This document shows, one piece after another, positions 21,496-33,190 of a stretch of DNA of 64,000 nt. The translations under genes and the position numbers were made by a program. How positions within the stretch are numbered: the first letter of the stretch is position 1; every line of letters starts with the position of its first letter. The stretch comes from Diploscapter coronatus (lineage: Eukaryota > Nematoda > Chromadorea > Rhabditida > Rhabditidae): contig OZ038423.1 in the NCBI GenBank assembly GCA_964036155.1, positions 55,691,249 through 55,755,248 on the forward strand, written 5' to 3'. The notes under the pieces are model-generated. The model worked only from the letters and a program-made list of their open reading frames with translations, searched no databases and was not told the DNA's origin.

Positions 21496-24400
21496 ATGCT
21501 AAAATGTGATTCCTCGCCTAGACAATTGGCACAAGTTGTCAGTCGGAGATGTCATTTGACAGTGTATTTCCTGCTATCCCTGTTTGTCAATGGAGCCAGC
21601 GGAAGAACATTTAATGAGTCGATATTCGCAGTGCCCGGCCTAGAAGTGATGGCTTCGAACGATGAGAAACCGCATTTCACGATCATCGAGACGGTGAGCA
21701 GGACGAAGCTGCACAGACACAGGCGGGAAGTCATCGCCGGTCCGCTCTACGACTGGCTCAGTTACGAGATTCCATATCAGATATGGGGCGGAGACTGTGA
21801 GTCCTTTTTCCGATTATTTCAAGTTACAATGAATGTTAAACGTATGGAACCGGCGAAATAATTTGGATCCTCGGTTTATTAATATTAATTCATTTGTTCT
21901 AAACTAATCAAGCCGAAACTAGGCGCACATATGGGAATATGTAAAGCTGAAATGTGCTGAAAGTTGTTTTCCTAATTCGAATAAACACGAAGAATGTAGA
22001 CACCAAAACAAAAACTGTTTGGTTCCATACCTTTGATCGCTATTGTATTCTTTTTAATTTCTGATCAACTCCCATTTCATAGTTTCTTCAAAAATCTTCT
22101 GAATTAAAGAAAAAACAGACCTAAGGAGGAGGATCGTCAGATATTTCACGTACTCTACCTCACTCATATAGTTGCTGAACAATTTTATATTTCCGATTGC
22201 TACTGACCAAATTTTATCTGTGCGCGTTTTCAAGCTATGACTATGATTTTGTTCGTGCGACTATCCTTCCTATAATTTTCCTTCTGACGAAAGAACTTCT
22301 TGAATGTGTAGAGTGATCGAATTGTGCCTTTATTGTGAAGAAGTGCATTTCTGCATACGAGTTGTCATGTAACTTTTCAAATCTGTTCATTCTTCGTTAA
22401 TCCTTTCCCACAGCGTTTTCTGTTTTCTGCATATCTCGCGCAATGCATCGCAGCAAAGCGCATCATCATCCATCCACCCATCCATCTGCCTACTGCCTAT
22501 TCTGCCTGTGCAGCTCCCCCACCTCTCTTCATCTGCATTCAACCTGTTTGGCAGTTTCGAATCGTTTCTCGTTCTTTTTCCTCTTCCAACCAACTCCACA
22601 CAATTTCTCTTCCACTTTTTCCTGCAACAACAAAACAATAGCCGTAGAACTGTGGAATGAATCTGAGCTCATTGTACAATTCATTCTTTTCCGAGAAATA
22701 GTATGGGGAAGACTAAAAAGAACGTGAATAGTACAGGACGGTACATACTTATATCGGATACTATGCATCATGTATGGGGTTGAGTTTAAGCCGAGTGATC
22801 AATGTGTTTCATAGAATGATCTCAAAGTTTAGGTATTTGTCAATTTATCATGAAAGCCTAGCACAATATTTTATTCAAAGGGGCTTTAATGAGCTGAATT
22901 AGTTAGTGCCGCTATAATTAATGGGTCGTCCTGTGCAAAAGATGAGGGTAAATCATGCAATAGCCTAAGTGTGTGCCAATCTGTGTGATCGAATCGATAT
23001 GCCATCCATTTTCTGATCTTCCCTCCTCCCTCCGCCAATCAGTCAATTCAGTCGATCTCCTTCCTCTTCATCTTTCAGCTTATTAAAATGCGCTTGACTT
23101 TGGGCCTCCCCTCCACTCGTCTGTATTCATTCAGAAGTGTGTGACTTTCGCCTGCCGATTTAAAATGACCTTGAAAAGCTGAGAAATGAAATCAGATGAA
23201 ATGAGTCAAGTGCTTCATCAGCACCAGGCAATTCGTGAATTTCTGCCAAGTGCTTTCAAACCACAGTCGCGATTCTTTGTTTTTGAAATTTCAACCTTCA
23301 ACTCTCAACACAGCGACAATTTCCTTCTTAACTCAAGCACGGAGAATTTCAAAACTCGCTCTTCTTCACTTTTTGTTTTTTTTTATGAATCTCGAGTTTA
23401 TGTTAGGGCAATTCGACGAGGACATTCAACATTCAAGGGGGCAGTCCTTGAACGCTTTCGAGAATATGAACCTAGGGCCGTTTTGTTGTGAAATGGAAGA
23501 ATCCGAAGTTACGGGCAGACGTATTTGAATTAGCAGTCTTGTTCGAAGTGACCATGTGTGGTGTGTGGGAACAATTCGTGTATTCACGTTTGAATTGTCA
23601 TTGGCAGTGCCGATCTGTCAGTCTGGGCACTTTCCCCTCTTCCTTCTTTCCTGCCCTCCTTTACATCCATCCTCTTATTACTCTAATTCATTTGTAATCT
23701 TTCCTCAGTTGTTATTCCCTCTTCCCCCTCCCCTCGCTTTTGCATTTTCAAGTGCCCTTCGTCTTTGCTTCTCTGCTCTCTCTTCGGCTTCTTCCTGTCT
23801 CTTCTTTCTTCTCATTCACATTATGAACAGGAATCACACACATACATACATACACACACACAGCATATGCAGATTGCGATATGCCAGACGGCTTTTAGTT
23901 TTGTATATCTGCCACACACGCACACTGTATCACTTTGGAGACATCATGATTCATGAATTTCGAAGACAATTGATTTTTTAAGCTCGAAAAACTATGACTT
24001 CTGTATAATTCATCAATTCACCATGATTATCATTTATAAAGATGCATCAGCCTTTCTCCATGCATTCCTCAGAATTGAAAAACCTGATGAATTTTACAGA
24101 TAGTGAAAAGTACAGGAATCCTAAAACTATGCGGGAAATTCTCGGAAAGGAAATCACAAAAGACAGAAGAAGGGAGAATTGCAAAACTAGTACAGATTCA
24201 GACAGGCAGAAGGACAGAGACGGTAATGATTGAGAGGCGAATTGCGTTATGAGCGATGCGCGAGGTGGTGACAATTGAAATGGGGAGGGAAAAAAGAAAG
24301 GACGAGTGAATCACAGAGCGCTTCCCGATTGCGTCATCTGACTTCACAACAATCGAACAATTATGCGGGAATTGCACCACGAACCAAACCAAAATTAATC

Positions 24401-27400
24401 AACTCTAGGGAAAATTTGAGATGTTTGATGTAACTCGAACAAAACAGTCAATTTTCAGATGCGTTTCAAAACCTTATCCGAAGAGGCATCCGAATGTGGG
24501 AGGAATCGACATGTCTACGGTTTCGAGAGAACATGATGGTACGTTTTGCTCATTTTGTACCAGGGACGGGCCAGGAGTGTACGGAATATTCCGTTCCAAA
24601 AAAAATTTTAGCCCATTTTCTGAAATTTTCGGAATGCATTTTTGGTCTTGAAAAATATTAATGTTCACTGATTTTTATAGGATTTAGTTATTAGTGTCTT
24701 GAACTAGTTGAACATTCCTTCGAATCTTTATTTGCATATTTGATTACACTTGTATCTCTAACTTGATGATGCAAGCTTTCAGCTAAATCTTGCCATAATT
24801 TTGCTTACTTTTACTAGATGTCTTCATAGAAGAGTAGATTTCAATGCGGTTCTATCTAGAATACCTTAGTTTAACAACTATGATGCATAGTGGCATACAC
24901 TCCTTAGGATTGTGATTATTGATTCTTCATATTTTCTCCCCTCTTTCATGATGAGCTCTGATTTTATGCAGACCGTATGTAATTGAACACCAGACAGTGA
25001 TTTGTCAATAATTTTGAATACGTCACCAATTTTAGGCCAGGGATGCAATTAGATATGTGCTCGAAAAGGGTGATTCCTGTTTCACTGAGTATATCGGAAG
25101 GAATGGAGGTCATCAGGACATTATCATTGGGTCGGAGTGTGCAGAGGAGTATGTAGTCGCTCACGAAACGGTAGGGAAAAATCAAACATTAGAAAACTTG
25201 AAAATATCTCCATTTACAGGGACACGCACTGGGATTCTGGCATACTCATCAAAGGTTGGAGATTTTTCGTCAATTAAAATTGGACGAAATGAAGGAGTGC
25301 CTCATATTTTTTCAAAAAGACTGGGTTGCTAGACATAAGTCACTCCGTTATTTATTGAAAATCACACCATCGTTTACATTGTCAAATCTTACAGGGTGCT
25401 TCAAAAGTCTGGGCCGCTCTTACAGTTGAATTCGAGGCTATAGAAAATGATATAGTCTTAGCCAAACAATACGAAGCAATATCGTTGATAAGTCTGCATA
25501 GGGCATGTGAAATCCAAGTCTTAACAAAACTTTGATCTTCTACAAGCCAAATATGGAATTTTTCTAAAATACTTTTAGCGGACCCAGAATTTTTGTACAC
25601 CTTGTATAATTGTCTCATTTTTCGGTGCCCTTCGGAGAAAACTGGGATAATTTGCAGGCCTGACAGAGACAGATTCATTTCGATCAACTGGAAGAACGTG
25701 ATGGAAGAGGCGACAGCGTCATTCATGCCCTTCCGGAGCATGCTGCAGGCCTTCGGGATTCGACAGGTCTCTCCCCGCAGAGTGCCCTACGACTACGGCA
25801 GTCTCATGCACTATCACGCCGTCGCGCACGCTGTCAAGGTCTGACCTCATCAATTCCCGTATACTCTCTCGAATTTCCACTTTCAAGGTCTCCGACTTCA
25901 CAATCGTTCCGAAAGAGTTGAAGTACGTCACGACGATGGGCACTGAGAAAATGGCGTTTCTGGATGCGAAAGTCATCAATGACATTTACTGTCCAAGTGA
26001 ATTGACAACTTTCGAATTCAGCAAATCCTTCCAAAATTTCAGACGCCTGTTATGGAAGATCAAACTTAAGATGTATGGCCGGTGGGTATCCTGACCCGAA
26101 GTAGGTTATAATCCAAGTGAAATGTGTGAATTTTCAAAAGGGATGTTCAGATCTAGGGAGCGTTTGGGCTGGGCTTAACAAATTTATGGGAAGAGGGGGT
26201 AGATCCCATCGAGTGCATGTCATTGCGCACCAAATTGGTTAATCTAAAGTATTTCTTGACGGAAATGTTTTGAAATTTGACTTTCGAAAAATTTGGAATA
26301 GTAACCAGAGTCGCAATCGAGCATTTCTCATGGTCTAGGAAACGAAATTGAAATTTCTCCGAGCTCAGAATCGGAATCCCGAACGCTCTGATTTCCAATA
26401 ATTCAGCAACTGCAATGTGTGTCGATGCCCCGAGGGGCTGGGAGGAATCGATTGCAGCCGACTTCAGCCGAGCAGTGAGTTTTCAAAATTCGATCACTTC
26501 TTCAAAAATTCCTTCTTTGAAGATTGTGGTGGCGAAATCGCAGCGACGGATCAGTGGCAGACTTTGACGAGTCCACCAGGCAGAGACATTCACTGCTACT
26601 GGAGAATATCGGTAAATTTATCACAGAACTAGGAGTACAGTCGGAGAAACTAGCAAAGTGATGAGATAATGGGAAGTGCATGGACAAGGGAACAGGGATG
26701 TGCATCAAGGCTGTATGAAGTTATGACTTTTACCTCGATTTAAAAAGTCCTACTTCGCACAACCCTGACGTTCATCCTCTAAACTGTTATTCACCGATTC
26801 CTCTAAAAACTTCAACAGATTTTTCCTCAGGTTCCCGAAGGCTCTCGAGTCCGATTTCGACTTTCCGATGGGGAGTTTCCTTGCTCTTACGGTTGTCAAT
26901 CTTACGTCGAGATCAAGCATAAATTGGACGTTCGGTTGACGGGATTCAGGAGGTTCGCTTAGATTCTAATTCTAGCAATTACTAAATGACGGAAAATGAT
27001 AGAGATAAGAAAGAGTAAAGTGTGATGAAATAGTGAGAAAAGGGAAGTTTCATACTATGCTTTGTTTTGAAACATTCGTGGAGGGGACGTGTCGGCGAGA
27101 GAAGGTTAGAAAAATCAAGGATTCACAGACAGGAAGCACTATCTTCCTGGGGAGAGATAGTAAAGGAAATGTAGAGGAAAAAGAAATGCCGAGGTCCCGC
27201 ACACTTATTCTTGATTCCGCCCTCTCCACGAGCGTTTCTCACTTGGAAACGCTTTGTAATTCTGTCGTTCAGTCATCAAGTAGTTGTCTTTCATTATTCT
27301 CATCGAAATAAGCAATTCAGTTGTTGTTACCGACCGAAAGAGGACACAGTATCCGAGAGCAGTTCGATATTCGTGATTTACCACCCGAATGGAAGGACGG

Positions 27401-27435
27401 CTCGGTTCACCTTGCGATTCCGACGCCAGCCCTAA
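21496..27435 (+). CDS. Secreted astacin metalloprotease (NAS type) with EGF and CUB domains
   Basis: Eleven exons give 430 residues: 21496-21796, 24459-24538, 25036-25170, 25220-25254, 25658-25838, 25888-25996, 26043-26100, 26407-26474, 26523-26611, 26831-26952 and 27321-27435. A signal peptide (residues about 18-36, hydrophobic LTVYFLLSLFVNGASG) precedes a short propeptide ending in the furin-like site RHRR (74-77). The catalytic domain has EESTCLRF, the zinc motif HETGHALGFWH (170-180) and the Met-turn YDYGSLMHY (about 228-236). An EGF module (NCNVCRCPEGLGGIDC) and one CUB domain (NCGGEIAATDQWQ to TARFTLRFRRQP) complete it, as in nematode NAS proteins with EGF+CUB and no TSP1. Such enzymes act outside cells, for example in cuticle collagen processing, moulting or hatching; the substrate is unknown. 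Intron 1 is unusually long (2.66 kb). The zinc motif has Thr where many astacins have Leu/Ile/Val. Confidence 0.9.
23835..23871. repeat. CA-rich microsatellite in astacin intron 1
   Basis: An imperfect CACA/CATA run (acacacatacatacatacac) lies within the first intron of the protease gene. It is simple-sequence DNA with no sign of function. Confidence 0.8.
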
Positions 27436-28646
27436 GTCTCAGCTCGATCAGTCAAAAATCTCAGATTGATCACTCCAGCCTCCTCATGTCATGTAGATTT
27501 GTACCTACTTATCGTATCATCGTACGCCTTAGAATTGCACGTATTCCTTAATCGCTGCTCAGGGTTTCACTTTCTCCCGGTGTACTCCTTTCCAAAACAC
27601 TGTTCATTTTGGTAATTTTGAAATACCCGGATGATGGATATGACGAGATTCACAGTTAAGGATAAAAAGAGGGTAAAGTAGGGGAAGTAGTTTGGAAAAG
27701 GAATAGGTCTCGTCGTCATGTCATATGGCTATTTTGTAGTTGCTCTCATTTCATATTATCTTCACCCTTGCATAATCAGATTTGAATTCCAAGCTTTTCC
27801 CTAATTCCTTTCATTACGGGCCGATTTCCTCTCAATATTCGTGTAGTTTTCGCACTTCGAAAGTCTCGAATTCAGCTTTATTTTCAAACATTTTCCAGTG
27901 ATAAATGCCTCGAAAGAATTCCTTGTTCTCCTAGAGAAGGCGGGATCGAAATTCTCTCAAATTTGCTCCGTTGTCAAATCAAAATTATATTTTTATTTCG
28001 AAAAGATTTAGTTCATCTAGAAGTCATTCGCACAACTATTCATTAAAAATTACGGGAAATTGTTCTACTGATTTTCACAAAATTTCTATTTACTTTTGCA
28101 ATTTTCGAAGATTGAATTTTATCAGGAATGAGATGAAATTGGGCAAATTCTTGATAAAAGTTTGATTTTTCATCGCATTTCTGTGTTTAAATAGTGATTG
28201 TTTCTTGATTTTGGATGTTTTTGATGAATGAATGATGAAAGAATGTGAATATTTGTATAGGTGGATAGAGATTCAGAAGTGCATGTTGCATAGCAAACTG
28301 ATTGGTGCCAAGGAGTCATTCAGCCATTCTGACACGTGTTTGGATTGAATCTATAAAATCTACAAATCGACACAGAGCATGTCCCTCATTCCCTCTTCCT
28401 CTGCATCTCTTCCCCTCTCAACTTCAAAATGACTCCCTTATCAGTTATCAATTTCCTGTCTAATTTGTAGCCACTTGCTCTCCACCTCTCCTCTTTCTGC
28501 AGCTTCATCGCTTTTCTCGAATTTTCCCTTTCAGTGATAAACTTTATATCCTGTTTTCTGTCCTCTGATATCAAGTAGCTCGAACCATTTTTATAACTCT
28601 GTCAATAATTCTGAAACGAAGATCAGCTTTTCCAAATTGAATTCAG
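27436..28646. other. Spacer between the astacin and nuclear receptor genes
   Basis: No gene was recognised. It is AT-rich DNA containing the astacin 3' flank and the presumed promoter of the nuclear receptor gene. It ends in GAATTCAG immediately before the receptor ATG, a candidate trans-splice or 5' UTR splice acceptor. Confidence 0.4.
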
Positions 28647-31600
28647 ATGATGTCGTACGTGAAGAGGGAATATTCGAATGCTTGCAATGATTCCGCATCA
28701 ATGCCTACTTCTTCTGTCATTGTTGATTATGAAGGTGGGAATTTTCTCACATTTTAAAATTTCCTCCCTGTAAAATTCACCAAGATTTAGTGACTAAATA
28801 GTGTAGGGAGAGAAAACAATCGGGTGAATTAACAAATTTATGGTGATAGTATTAGGGGGATAAAATAAGTGACCTTCAAAATGTCTATTTCTTTAGAATG
28901 GCAAGACCAACAGCCCTGCTCTAATCGGATTTGCACGATCTGCGGAGCGCCCTCTAACGGCTACCATTTCAACGCTGCGAGCTGCTCTGCCTGTGCCGCA
29001 TTCTTCCGGAGGACAGTCACTTTGAATCGCCACTTCACGTGCAATCAGCACAACAATTGCAGAGTGAACTATGCAATGCGAGTGATTTGCAGGGCCTGCA
29101 GATATCAGGTAAAATATTTTCTGCTGGATCTAGCTAGAAATGAGATTTCTGAAATCCAAAGTCTAGCGACAAATAAGAGTGGGATCGGATCTAACTAAAA
29201 TTTTGAATTTAAAAAAAAAAAAAAAAATTTTCTGCAAAGGTTAATTTCGAAGGGCTTACGTTATACGATCTCGCATCTTCTCTAAAAATAAATTAGAAAA
29301 AGAGACTTCTGGCAATTATTATTAAATTTCTAAAACTTCCAAACTAATAAATTTTGATTACAGAAGTGCATTGCGATGGGAATGCAGAGGAACGGTAATC
29401 ATTTAGAATCAATCGATATTTGTCCATCTTTTGGATTCAGCGGTTCAACCTCGGCGAGACTGCAATGTGGGGAGGAGGAAGATCAGCTACCGTACATTTT
29501 CGATCGTCCCGTCCCAGCCATCTGCTATTAATTCAACCTCACCTATTCCTGCCCCTGTGCCTGTTCAATTCCTCCCTCTAGTTCAAACCGTTCAAGAACC
29601 CGATCGACAACCACAACCGCAACCACCATCAACAGCAGTGGTAAACATTCTCCTCACTTTCTCTTTTCTTGCTTATTTATGAAGTAGTCAATCAAATTTT
29701 CAAGTATCGATATTCGAATTGATAATTGATAAGGGGAAGTAAGAGGGAAAGAAACTCGTGACTGTGTTTGGCAAATGCAGAAAGGTAGAAAGAACGCGTG
29801 CGCGCGACGATTTCTAGCAGAACAAAGTTCGCAGAGAGAATGAAAGCTTCTTGGAAAGCTATATATTGTGAAATTTATGACAGCATACAATGGTCCAAGC
29901 CGGAATTGACTTCGATTCCAGAAAAGTTCAGACTCCGGTCGAACCCTGGTATACAAAACTGGTAGAGATAGGATGATTCTGATCTCAAAATGTAGAAGTA
30001 TGAACTGACGAAGGAAGTTTTTGAAGTGTCCGCCTTCGATTTGGCTGATTTTTTTTACCAAGGTGGTATTTCATGACGCTGATCACAAATATGAAGTCAG
30101 AAGGTACTGACGAACGACGGTTCAGGCAGGGAAACGTGAACATCGTCCTGTGCGGCAGGAAAGATAAATATCGTTCTGCGCAGTAGAAAAAAGCAGAGAA
30201 ATAATGTATGCTAATTTCTGATTTCGTGATTTTTCATGCAAGTTTCTGTAGTATAAAGCGATGTTCACGTTTCCCTGTCTGAATCGTCGCCCGTCAACAC
30301 TTCTTGACTTCCGAGTCGTGATCAGCGCCATGAAATACCTCTTTGGTTAAAAAATCAGCCAAATCGGAGGCGGACACTTCCGAGTTTTCCTTGTGAGCAT
30401 TTTTGTTGAAGATCAGCCTAGCCTATTATCCACTATCAATCTTATTCGTATTTTTAGTGGCAACTTTTCCAAGAAGCCAAAATGAATGCGTGTTCAGGAA
30501 TCGACTTCGTGTGATCTATCTCCCGATCAACTGGGCGGCTATGCAGCGTCGTATTCGTCGTCGATTTCCGAAGACAATCAGGAAGCCGTCCAACTGCAGG
30601 CCTCTCCGGGCACTTCTGTGGGAGAATCGACTTTGGAATGGCTGCTGCGAGAGGAGCGACTGTTCAATGAGAGAAGACGACTTTTGTACTGCACGAAGAC
30701 CAGTCTGTCAAAGTTGATGGCCAGTTTCGACATTTGTGACATTGTAAGGACTTCTTTTAAAATCACTGATACAGGATGTGCAGAAAATCTGGGACGTTCA
30801 GCATATTTTTCAAAAATTCCAGATCACACGAGTAAATGCGGAAAATTGTCAGAGTCGATTTTATCTTTCTCTAAACTTAGGAAATTCCGAAGCAGAGGCT
30901 TGCGTGCAAATTTCAGTTCTGTTCCATTCCGAAAATGTTCGCTCCCGTCGATTCTGGGACGATTTTTGTTCCTTTGTTTCCGAAAATTTGAAAAGGTCAT
31001 TTTCGCCGTTTTCGTTTCTGAAAATCTCGAAATCCGCATTTTTGCATGCCCCTGTTCAGAGGCGTAATTGTATTACATGTGGTCATAGTTACATCATTTC
31101 TCCATTTCTACAGCCCCAATTTATGAATGTAAACGTAGAAGCAAGCTTGGCTCTTTGCGCATCACGATCCTGTACATTGAGTTTGAGTTTGAATTTGCAG
31201 CCCTTCTCGCAAGAAGACGTTCACGAACTCACATTCCATGGAATTCAAAAGACAATTCGACCGCATATTTTGCTGATTTACGAGTGGATGAGGGGGTGGC
31301 CTTATTTCGAGCAGCTTTCCGCCGGCAGCAAAGTGAGTGTTCGGGTTTTCGGGAGTTTCACGAGTCTCACGAATAGATCTGGTTTAGTTGAAATGGCTTC
31401 GAAGATGTATTCTGTACCACGTGATTGTGGACCCAGCCTATCTGACTGTAAGATTGGGACTGGAGAAGGGCCGATTCGTGATGTTCAATGGAATGTACGC
31501 GGGCATCGCAGAGGACTCGGTCGAGGGGTGGAGAGACGAGGATTGCATCAAGGCTGAGTTGAAGAAGAGGTATTGTTTGATCTGAAACAGACAGGGGACA

Positions 31601-32692
31601 TGCGGAATGCTCGATTCCGTTCCGTTCCGAAAATTGGGAAACATTTTTCGTTCTGTCATTCCGCATCCCGAAAATCTCAAAATGCCATTCCGTATACTCC
31701 TGCTACGCACCCGAAAAATCGCCTTTCTTTCCATATTTTCGACCTCCCAAGAATTCGGACATGTCAATAAGACAATTCAAGGTTCCTCTATAAAATTGCG
31801 TATTTTAGCCTTTACCGACCGCTGCTCGAAAGAGTGATGAAGGAAATTGTCCTGCCCATGCAGACGCTGAAGTTGAATTTCCAAGAATACACCGCTCTCA
31901 AGGCATTGCTTTCGTTTCGGGGAGCCGGTAGGAAATTTGCAGACTGGTTGAATCAAATGACCTATGGAAATTTAGCGATGAGTATCGATTTTCCTACGGA
32001 GCTGAGGAATCTGATGAATTCTTATTGCGATCGAATTCTCAAGGTAAATTTTTTTTTGAAATATTAAAAAGGTTCATATAATTTGGAGAGGCATTAGTAT
32101 TGGCAGAACAGAAGATTGAACTTTTCACAAAAGTCTAAGAATTGTACAAGTGGAGAACTCTTTGTATAATTCACTAAAGCTCATGGTTAGGGAGTGTAGA
32201 ACAAATGTCAGCGCCTATAGTGGTCCCACCTTGATTTTAGTGCAAGAAGTCAAGATGGCATGACTTTAGGTGCTGCCAGAAAGAGATGCATGTTACAAAT
32301 TAGTGATGATCGTTCTTGTTGAACTATATAGAGGGGAACTCGAGTGGAAGAGTAATCTGAGAATTACATGATAACAAAATAATGAAATGGCACTGAAAAG
32401 GAATACAAAATGCATTTCTCCTGTTTTACATATTTCATATTTCTTGCTGTCATGCTTCCTTGTAGTTTCTAAAAATAGTCCATGAAAGTGCTTTCAGGCA
32501 TTGCATCATCACTACGTGCAGCAAGGCTACGAGCAGAGCGAAGTGGCCGAGCGGACGGGCAATTTGATCCTTCTGATGAGCAGCATTTACGCTGTCTCGA
32601 TGGAGTGTCTCGAGAGCCATCAGAAGATTCAGATATTCGATTTGTGGGAATTAGATGAACTATTGCTGAAGCTCATTTCGCCTAGAATCTAG
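28647..32692 (+). CDS. Nuclear hormone receptor, nematode supplementary (HNF4-derived) type
   Basis: Nine exons give 506 residues: 28647-28734, 28897-29108, 29364-29394, 29441-29640, 30498-30743, 31201-31332, 31388-31569, 31809-32043 and 32498-32692. The DNA-binding domain (about 37-120) has both C4 zinc fingers: [20 protein letters not shown], with P-box [10 protein letters not shown], and the second finger [19 protein letters not shown], followed by the basic extension [10 protein letters not shown] proline/glutamine-rich hinge follows. The ligand-binding domain (about 260-506) contains [33 protein letters not shown], a family-typical [17 protein letters not shown] and a C-terminal [11 protein letters not shown] that could be helix 12. 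P-box [10 protein letters not shown] is common in nematode-expanded NHRs. Ligand and targets are unknown. The start is the ATG directly after TTCAG. A 382-bp foldback element lies in intron 4. AATAAA occurs at 32730, about 40 bases after the stop. Confidence 0.9.
29888..29948. repeat. hAT-like MITE (family M2), diverged copy in NHR intron 4
   Basis: The left end CAATGGTCCAAGCCGGAATT and the reverse-complemented right end CAGGGTTCGACCGGAGT form the family's inverted termini. Unlike the other four copies, no 8-bp flanking duplication is evident. Confidence 0.5.
30011..30392. repeat. Long foldback MITE in NHR intron 4
   Basis: Inverted arms of roughly 135 bp (30011-30147 and 30256-30392) share blocks such as GAAGTGTCCGCC, GATTTGGCTGATTTTTT, GGTATTTCATG, GCTGATCAC and AGGGAAACGTGAACATCG, with about 80% identity by eye, around a ~108-bp spacer. 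No transposase is present. Confidence 0.85.
31712..31760. repeat. Dispersed repeat, copy in NHR intron 7
   Basis: AATCGCCTTTCTTTCCATAT then TTTCGACCTCCCA recurs, with small changes, at 42077-42121 inside SMG-6 (GATCGCCTTTCCCTTTCCAT, TTTCGACCTCCCA). The surrounding intron is rich in TTCCG/GAAAAT motifs. Confidence 0.5.
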
Positions 32693-33190
32693 GAAGCACT
32701 AGTCAGCACAGCACTACAAATAGGTCATTAATAAATGTAGTACGACCATAAGCAAATGAAATTAATGCGTTTAAAACACATCAAGTAATTTGTACACCTA
32801 ACCGTACTACTTTATTCATTTCCCTACAAACTAAGAAACTCAGGAAATTTTCAGTGTTTTCAATTCTATAATCATTTTTTTCGATAATAAACTCGTATGT
32901 TTTATTTAACCTATGGTTATTTTTGCTAGTCATTAATTATCACCGAGAAGTAAATGGAAACGAGAAATTTTAGTATAAAAATGCTAGAAATGGCTGGATT
33001 TCTAGATTCTAGAAGATAGATCGACACGAGAAAAACTGGAGAGTTACACATATTTTGGACAAGTAGAATTGTTGAGAGATGAGGTAAAAAAGAGCGATCG
33101 TTTTTCGTCGAGATAAATCGATTTGTTTTCATTTTAGCAAATGAATTAGAGAACCAGAAGTAAGCTGTTTCTTCGTTGGAGAGACGACGG
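32693..33190. other. Convergent 3' spacer between the NHR and SMG-6 genes
   Basis: No gene was recognised. The stretch holds the 3' UTR regions of two genes that end towards each other. AATAAA at 32730 would serve the plus-strand receptor. Confidence 0.4.

Noticed and set aside
24556..24650. Possible further hAT-like MITE starting CAGGGACGGGCC in astacin intron 2
   Set aside because: No matching right terminus or octamer duplication could be found nearby.
30778..31557. 259-codon plus-strand frame overlapping the nuclear receptor gene
   Set aside because: It runs through an intron and reads two NHR exons out of frame. The spliced NHR model explains the coding signal.
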